Below, piece by piece: positions 6,702 to 10,511 of a DNA stretch of 10,511 bases. Location of the stretch: the NCBI GenBank assembly GCA_028291305.1, contig JAQGII010000105.1, positions 1 through 10,511 of the forward strand, given 5' to 3'. Made by a program: the position numbers and the translations under genes. Every line of letters begins with the position of its first letter. The first letter of the stretch is position 1. The notes under the pieces are model-generated. The model saw only the letters and a program-made list of their open reading frames with translations, searched no databases and had not been told where the DNA came from. Source of the DNA: Caulobacteraceae bacterium. GTDB lineage: Bacteria; Pseudomonadota; Alphaproteobacteria; Caulobacterales; Caulobacteraceae.

Positions 6702-7088
6702 ATGACCCGCTCCGCTCCCCTGGCCCTGTCCGCAGTCGCGGCCGCCGCCGCCGCGTTCGCGGCCGGCCCCGCTTCGGCGCACCACGCCTTCAACATGTAC
6801 GACAACGCCAGGTACGAGACGGTCACCGGCACGGTGAAGACCTGGACCTGGAAGAACCCCCACGCGATGATCGACTTCGTCGTGGCCAATCCGGACGGCA
6901 AGATGGTCACCTGGAGCGTGGAATGCTCCAGCCCCAACATCATCGGCCGCAAGGGATGGAGCCAGGATTCCCTCAAGGTCGGCGACAGGATGTCGATCAC
7001 CCTGCACCCCATGAAGGACGGCAGCCTGTACGGCCTGATGGTCAAGACGACCACGCCGCGCGGCGAGACCCTGAAGGACAAGGACTAG
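6702..7088 (+). CDS. Small secreted DUF6152-like protein
   Basis: A 128-residue exported protein. The signal peptide MTRSAPLALS plus an alanine-rich core ends at PASA (residue 26), so the mature protein should start HHAFNMYD. The rest (VTGTVKTWTWKNPHAMIDF, then TWSVECSSPNIIGRKGWS and LKVGDRMSI) matches the DUF6152 pattern as I know it: a small beta-rich periplasmic protein. A lone cysteine (C75) is present. An alternative ATG at 6669 overlaps the stop of protein B and would add 11 residues; I prefer 6702 because it gives the usual signal-peptide length. It is the last gene of the module. The mature N-terminal His-His with H54 of NPH could bind copper or another metal, which is inference only. 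Confidence 0.85.
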   Translation: MTRSAPLALSAVAAAAAAFAAGPASAHHAFNMYDNARYETVTGTVKTWTWKNPHAMIDFVVANPDGKMVTWSVECSSPNIIGRKGWSQDSLKVGDRMSITLHPMKDGSLYGLMVKTTTPRGETLKDKD

Positions 7089-7182
7089 CCGCCTGCCTGC
7101 GCGAGCGTCCGATTTCCCGGCCGCAGACGAGCGGTCGGTTCCCGTCCCTCCGCCCGCGTGCTAACCGAGGCAACGCTGCGGA

Positions 7183-7255
7183 GGGCCCGTAGCTCAATGG
7201 TTAGAGCCGGCCGCTCATAACGGTCTGGTTGCAGGTTCGAGTCCTGCCGGGCCTA
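7183..7255 (+). tRNA. tRNA with anticodon CAT (probably Ile2, possibly elongator Met)
   Basis: A full cloverleaf of 73 bases: acceptor GGGCCCG with CGGGCCT, D-arm GCTC/GAGC with loop AATGGTTA, anticodon stem GGCCG/CGGTC with loop CTCATAA (CAT at 7216-7218... read within 7214-7220), 5-base variable region TGGTT, T-arm GCAGG/CCTGC with loop TTCGAGT, discriminator A. CCA is not encoded. The eight-base D-loop and TGGT-type variable region resemble bacterial Ile2 tRNAs (E. coli ileX) more than elongator Met, in which case TilS would change C34 to lysidine and the tRNA would read AUA. The initiator tRNA is unlikely: the acceptor has no C1-A72 mismatch and the anticodon stem lacks three G-C pairs. 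The first pair is G1-U72, a wobble. Confidence 0.93.
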
Positions 7256-7899
7256 CCGACCTTCCCATGGGGGCTGTCGCTCGGCGCTCAGACCGGTCAC
7301 CTGTTGGGAGCCGGCCCAATGGGCGGCCAAACTCCGGCGCGAGACCGACACGGTGCTGCTCAGGATCAACGCGCGCGATCTACGGTCATCCTGTGCGGCG
7401 CGGCGCCGGCGCCGGCGAGGGAACGTCGGCTCGTTGGAAAACCAAGCGGACATCGCCGCCAAGTATGCCGCGGATCGCGGATGCGAGATTGTTCAACGGC
7501 AGTGCCGGCCAATCCTGCCGACCCTCGTCGTTTCCCTGCCGCAGGCCCTGAGCCGGGGAACCGACGTCGCGCCACAGAGTTCCGACTCTGCCGCCTAGCT
7601 TAGTGAAGGCCGGGCCAATCCATAGGGTAGAGAGCCTCGTCATGGCGCAGGAAAACCTGATCGACGTCGCAAACGCTTGCCAGGCGGACAGGGCGGAATC
7701 CGAGGGGACGTCCCCGGGGGAAAGCCGTAGTTGGGAGCCTCCCTGCTGGCCGTCCGATGACCTGGCGTCTCCGGCTCCCCGCGTCGCCAACAGGGCCATT
7801 GGCTGGCGCGGCCCGTTGCGGTTCCATTCGCTGCCCAAGGGCCTGTCGATCTCGCGCCACTAGATCGGCGCCGGGTTGTCAGGACACCGGGAGGCGTTC
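7256..7899. other. Gene-poor stretch downstream of the tRNA
   Basis: No convincing gene is found in these 644 bp. Several open frames overlap on both strands, but they lack ribosome-binding sites, have mixed codon use with common CGT, AGT, AGG and GGG, and match no family I know. One plus-strand stretch, at about 7426-7494, reads GNVGSLENQADIAAKYAADR followed by GCEIVQ. This resembles the helix after the active-site strand of serine recombinases (pattern S-E-Q, then A, then G-x-E-I-V), without the catalytic serine region. Lying just after a tRNA, a favoured integration site, it may be a decayed mobile-element remnant. A GC-rich self-complementary run occurs near 7399-7420. No tRNA 3'-end repeat was found in the window. 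Confidence 0.4.
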
Positions 7900-8010
7900 A
7901 TGCTGGCCTATCTGGGTTTCATGGGTTGTGGTCTGCAGTGCGCCGTCGGCCCCGCAGTTCGGCGCGCCACGACAGGTCACGCTCCTCGGGCCGATAGGTC
8001 GGGAGGTTGA
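7900..8010 (+). CDS. 36-residue small ORF upstream of the DUF2189 gene
   Basis: ATG at 7900 preceded by GGGAGG at 7889-7894 with five bases of spacing, then 36 codons to TGA at 8008. The peptide starts MLAYLGFMGCGLQCAVGPAV, which is hydrophobic enough for a short membrane helix or a weak signal sequence and holds two cysteines, and ends in a basic, polar tail. The next gene starts 2 bp after the stop, and its own GGGAGG ribosome-binding site lies inside the last codons of this ORF. That arrangement suits a leader peptide or coupled small membrane protein. I recognise no family. Two identical ribosome-binding hexamers one after the other support it, but short ORFs with such sites can arise by chance. 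Confidence 0.45.
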   Translation: MLAYLGFMGCGLQCAVGPAVRRATTGHAPRADRSGG

Positions 8011-8012
8011 GC

Positions 8013-8882
8013 ATGTCCACCGAGAACCACATCCGCAATCCGTTCGAGATGGCTTTGCAGCAGCTGTCTTCGGTCATCTCCGAGGCCGGCGACATCGCGG
8101 TGAAACCGCGCGTCCATGTCGCCCAGGCGCCCCCGGTGATCCGCCGGATCGAAGTCCGCGACCTTTGGGACGCCCTGCGCAAAGGGGCGGGCGACCTTGG
8201 GGCGATCCGCGACGACGTCCTGTTCATCGGCCTGATCTATCCGGTCGCGGGTCTGGTCCTGGCGCGGCTGACCTTCAGCTACAACCTGCTGCCGCTCGTG
8301 CTGCCGCTGGTGGCGGGGTTCGCCCTGATCGGCCCGGTCGCGGCCATCGGCCTGTACGAGATCAGCCGGCGCCGCGAGCAGGGGATGCACGTGACCTGGG
8401 CCACCGCGTTCGGCGTGGTCCGGTCGCCCGCCCTGGGCTCGATCCTCTGGCTGGGCTCCATGTTGCTGGGGCTGTTTGTCCTTTGGCTGGCGGCGGCCTA
8501 CGGCATCTATCTGGCGACCCTCGGCCCCGCGCCGCCGATCTCGGTCGCGGCCTTCATGCACGATGTGTTCCTGACCGGCGCGGGCTGGGCGATGATCGTA
8601 GCGGGCGTCGGCGTCGGCTTCCTGTTCGCGGCGCTGGCGCTGGCGATCAGCGTCGTGTCCTTCCCGCTCCTGCTCGACCGCAACGTGGGCATGACCAGGG
8701 CGATCGCCACGTCTGTGCGCGCGGTCGCCGCGAATCCGGGACCGATGGCCTTGTGGGGCGCGATCGTCGTGGCCGGCTTGGTCCTGGGATCGGCGCCCGC
8801 CCTGCTTGGTCTGATCTTCGTGATGCCCGTGCTCGGGCACGCCACCTGGCATCTTTATCGCAAGGTGATCGCGGAAGCCTGA
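8013..8882 (+). CDS. DUF2189 family integral membrane protein
   Basis: A 289-residue protein. A soluble N-terminus (1-65) with IRRIEVRDLWDALRKGAGDL is followed by about six transmembrane helices (roughly 70-88, 92-114, 142-168, 190-215, 245-262, 264-280). The layout, the IRRIE-x-DLWDAL-x-KG entry, the FPLLLDR segment at 217-223 and the ending PVLGHATWHLYRK fit the DUF2189 (COG5473) family of inner-membrane proteins, common in alphaproteobacteria and of unknown role. ATG 8013 is chosen because GGGAGG at 8001-8006 has ideal spacing to it; a TTG six bases earlier overlaps the spacing region. The 36-codon ORF ends 2 bp upstream. The gene downstream is convergent, and the 32 bp between them hold no clear terminator hairpin. 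Confidence 0.9.
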   Translation: MSTENHIRNPFEMALQQLSSVISEAGDIAVKPRVHVAQAPPVIRRIEVRDLWDALRKGAGDLGAIRDDVLFIGLIYPVAGLVLARLTFSYNLLPLVLPLVAGFALIGPVAAIGLYEISRRREQGMHVTWATAFGVVRSPALGSILWLGSMLLGLFVLWLAAAYGIYLATLGPAPPISVAAFMHDVFLTGAGWAMIVAGVGVGFLFAALALAISVVSFPLLLDRNVGMTRAIATSVRAVAANPGPMALWGAIVVAGLVLGSAPALLGLIFVMPVLGHATWHLYRKVIAEA

Positions 8883-8914
8883 GCGTGGCCGCCCCGGTGA
8901 CCCGTTAGGCCCCC

Positions 8915-9106
8915 TCAGCTCCTGTCGAGGTCCCGGTCGAGCATCTCGCGGGAGCGGGCTTCCACGACTTCCCGCAAGCGCCGCCAATAGTCGTCGTCCG
9001 CCTCTTCAGGCAGGGACATGGCGAGCACGTCGATCGCGTCCTCCAACATTTCCTCGAGCTCCTCGTCGGAGAGCTCCACCCACTCGTCATCGGCAGCTTG
9101 TGTCAT
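8915..9106 (-). CDS. Small acidic protein, function unknown
   Basis: A 63-residue ORF with 23 acidic and 7 basic residues. Residues 6-30 (DDEWVELSDEELEEMLEDAI and on) look like an amphipathic acidic helix. A second charged helix with DYWRRLREVVEARSREML follows at 39-56. No cysteine, histidine, signal peptide or membrane segment. The ATG at 9106 has AGGACGG some 9-15 bases upstream, a loose ribosome-binding site. It converges on the DUF2189 gene. The composition is coherent and unlike a random GC-rich frame, in which arginine, alanine and proline would dominate; the serine-rich plus-strand frame opposite it is its shadow. I do not recognise a family. It might be a small regulatory or anti-toxin-like protein, but nothing shows that. 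Confidence 0.55.
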   Translation of the reverse strand: MTQAADDEWVELSDEELEEMLEDAIDVLAMSLPEEADDDYWRRLREVVEARSREMLDRDLDRS

Positions 9107-9424
9107 CGCGGGGTCCGTCCTGGCGGCGTCAATGGCGTCAGCCCATCAACTCGCGGTCCGGGCCTTGGGTCCACCGGCTCGCAGGAGATGCGGCCCCACG
9201 GGAGGAGGATGCCCGCGCCTGCGTCGCTGCCATAGTGTTGAAGAAGGATCCAGGCATAAAATAAAAAGTATGGCGTAAATTTTCCACGACGAGCGACAAT
9301 ATCGGCGCCGCTCAAAATCAACATTTGTTAAGTTTCATCGGAACCGAAAGCTTCGCCGTGCGCTATTGGTGGGCGCACCGCTGAGTCTGGTATCTCCTCC
9401 GGACGTGGGCGTTGGGGCGCTAAA
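9107..9424. promoter_or_regulatory. Gene-free upstream region of the TpsB gene with an AT-rich core
   Basis: No convincing gene in 318 bp. About 9235-9340 is clearly more AT-rich than the rest of the window, with AT-rich runs such as CATAAAATAAAAAG and GTAAATTTT, and CAACATTTGTTAAG further on. This makes it the likely promoter region for the divergent genes, in particular the TpsB gene. TTGAAG at 9238 and TAAAAT at 9257 form a -35/-10-like pair spaced 13 bp, short for the E. coli type but within the 10-14 bp range described for Caulobacter housekeeping promoters. If used, the leader would be about 150 bases. No operator or riboswitch is recognised. Confidence 0.4.
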
Positions 9425-10511
9425 TTGATAAAATCATCTTTGTTGTCGGTCGCATTGCTTGCGGCCGGCTCGAGCGCATTCGCCCAATCGCCAGTGGGCG
9501 CCGGCGGTCAGATACAGCAAATTCCTCCTGCTCCGGCACAGCCGAAATCCATCCCGGACCTGCGCGTCGAACGCGGCCAGGCGCCTGCGATCCCAGAAAC
9601 GGCCGGGGCCCGGATCGTGGTCACGTCGCTTCATGTGACCGGCCAGACCCGGTTTTCGGAAGCCGAACTGGTCGCGGCCTCGGGCTTCACGCCGGGAGGC
9701 GAGCAGGACCTGGCCGGCCTGCGGACGATGGCGGCGCGGATCGCCGATTTCTACAATCGCCACGGTTATTTCGTGGCCCAGGCCTATGTGCCGGCGCAGG
9801 GCATCGACAACGGGGCCGTCACCATCGCGGTGATCGAGGGCCGCTACGGCAAGGTGACGCCGGACAACAAGTCCCATGTCGCCAACGGCGTGGCGCGCAA
9901 CCTGCTGGCCGGTCTCGACAGCGGCGACCTCGTCGCCACGGCTCCGCTGGAGCGACGGCTGCTGCTGCTGTCCGACCTGCCGGGCGTGACGGTGAAGTCC
10001 ACCCTGACCCCCGGCGACGCGGTGGGAACCTCCGACCTGCTCGTCGATCTGGACGCAGGCCGCCGGGTCTCCGGCAGCCTGGAGGCCGACAACGCGGGCA
10101 ACCGCTACACCGGGGAATACCGAGGCGGCGGGACGTTGAACTTCAATGAGCCCACCGGGCACGGAGACGTGGCGAGCCTGCGCTTCCTGACCTCGGGCGC
10201 CGGCCTGAACTATGTGCGCGGCTCGTACCAGGCGCAAATCCAGGCGGCCACCGTGGGCATCGCCTACGCCCATCTCAACTATCAGCTCGGCCGCGAGTTT
10301 GCGTCGCTGGACGCCAGCGGAACCGCGGACATCGCCAGCGTGTACGCCAGCTACCCGCTGATCCGCTCGCGCGCCACCAACCTCTACGCCCTGGTGGATT
10401 TCGACGCCAAGCGGTTCAAGGACAAGGTCGGCGCAACCTCCTCGGTCTCCGAGCGAACGGCCAACGTCGCCAGCGTCGGCCTGGCCGGCGACCACCGCGA
10501 CCGGCTGTTTG
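9425..10511 (+). CDS. TpsB outer-membrane transporter (ShlB/FhaC/HecB family), N-terminal part
   Basis: The first 362 residues are visible; the gene runs off the right edge (family members are about 550-600 residues). Start TTG at 9425, with GGGGCG before it: no in-frame ATG or GTG precedes it closely, and it gives the clean signal peptide MIKSSLLSVALLAAGSSAFA. A proline-rich linker (about 21-60) is followed by a first POTRA domain at about 62-141 (VVTSLHVTGQTRFSEAEL, then RIADFYNRHGYFVAQAYVP and VTIAVIEGRYGKV) and a second at about 142-212. Beta-strand-like repeats of the barrel begin near 213. TpsB proteins sit in the outer membrane and export a large TpsA exoprotein (adhesin, hemolysin) with a two-partner-secretion domain. 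No TpsA gene lies upstream, so it is expected downstream outside the window. Confidence 0.93.
   Translation, partial: MIKSSLLSVALLAAGSSAFAQSPVGAGGQIQQIPPAPAQPKSIPDLRVERGQAPAIPETAGARIVVTSLHVTGQTRFSEAELVAASGFTPGGEQDLAGLRTMAARIADFYNRHGYFVAQAYVPAQGIDNGAVTIAVIEGRYGKVTPDNKSHVANGVARNLLAGLDSGDLVATAPLERRLLLLSDLPGVTVKSTLTPGDAVGTSDLLVDLDAGRRVSGSLEADNAGNRYTGEYRGGGTLNFNEPTGHGDVASLRFLTSGAGLNYVRGSYQAQIQAATVGIAYAHLNYQLGREFASLDASGTADIASVYASYPLIRSRATNLYALVDFDAKRFKDKVGATSSVSERTANVASVGLAGDHRDRLF

Noticed and set aside
7386..7838. 150-codon minus-strand frame in the gene-poor stretch
   Set aside because: No ribosome-binding site or domain seen, and composition typical of random GC-rich sequence.
7642..7863. Plus-strand frame starting MAQENLIDVANACQADRAE
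   Set aside because: Weak ribosome-binding site, codon use unlike neighbouring genes, no family recognised; probably non-coding.
9103..9324. 73-codon minus-strand frame starting MLILSGADIV
   Set aside because: It overlaps the start of the acidic small ORF, has no good ribosome-binding site and its C-terminal half is proline/arginine noise.
9434..10495. 353-codon minus-strand open frame at the right end
   Set aside because: It is antisense to the TpsB gene, whose signal peptide and POTRA domains are clear.
1..10511. CRISPR array, insertion sequence ends or rRNA
   Set aside because: No regularly spaced repeats, no intact transposase or terminal inverted repeats, and no rRNA sequence were seen.

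Overview
The window is very GC-rich and densely coded, and third codon positions are strongly G/C. The gene families present (type III PKS operon, a DUF2189 membrane protein, DUF6152/DUF6644-type proteins, a TpsB transporter) and the tRNA sequence style point to an alphaproteobacterium, most likely of the Caulobacterales (Caulobacter/Phenylobacterium-like). That placement is inference from gene content, not a database match.

Left block (1-3402, minus strand). Reading leftwards there is a FUSC-type inner-membrane protein, then a three-gene unit: a type III polyketide synthase with an intact Cys-His-Asn triad, a class I SAM-dependent methyltransferase, and an FAD-dependent oxidoreductase cut by the left edge. 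The last three are tightly packed (5-bp gap, then an ATGA overlap). Their order of synthase, methyltransferase, flavoprotein has the same logic as alkylresorcinol/quinone operons such as srsABC of Streptomyces. The FUSC protein could export the product or simply be a neighbour.

Middle block (3617-7088, plus strand). A small two-helix membrane protein comes first. A five-gene set follows: secreted protein A, two 4-helix membrane proteins (DUF6644-like) in tandem, secreted protein B (a paralogue of A), and a small secreted DUF6152-like protein whose predicted mature N-terminus starts His-His. The A/B pair and the membrane pair make this look like a duplicated periplasm/membrane module of unknown function. 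An 18-bp element (15 matches, 11 of them contiguous) lies almost the same distance upstream of both A and B, which suggests shared control. This is the best candidate here for an undescribed system.

Right block. A tRNA with anticodon CAT (Met or, more likely, lysidine-type Ile2) is followed by about 640 bp with no convincing gene, except for a weak recombinase-like stretch. A 36-codon ORF with a strong ribosome-binding site sits 2 bp upstream of a DUF2189 integral membrane protein, which has an equally strong site of its own. A small, very acidic ORF lies convergently on the minus strand. After a partly AT-rich, gene-free 318 bp, the right end holds a TpsB (ShlB/FhaC-type) outer-membrane transporter with a TTG start. 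It runs off the window, and its secreted TpsA partner would be expected beyond the edge.
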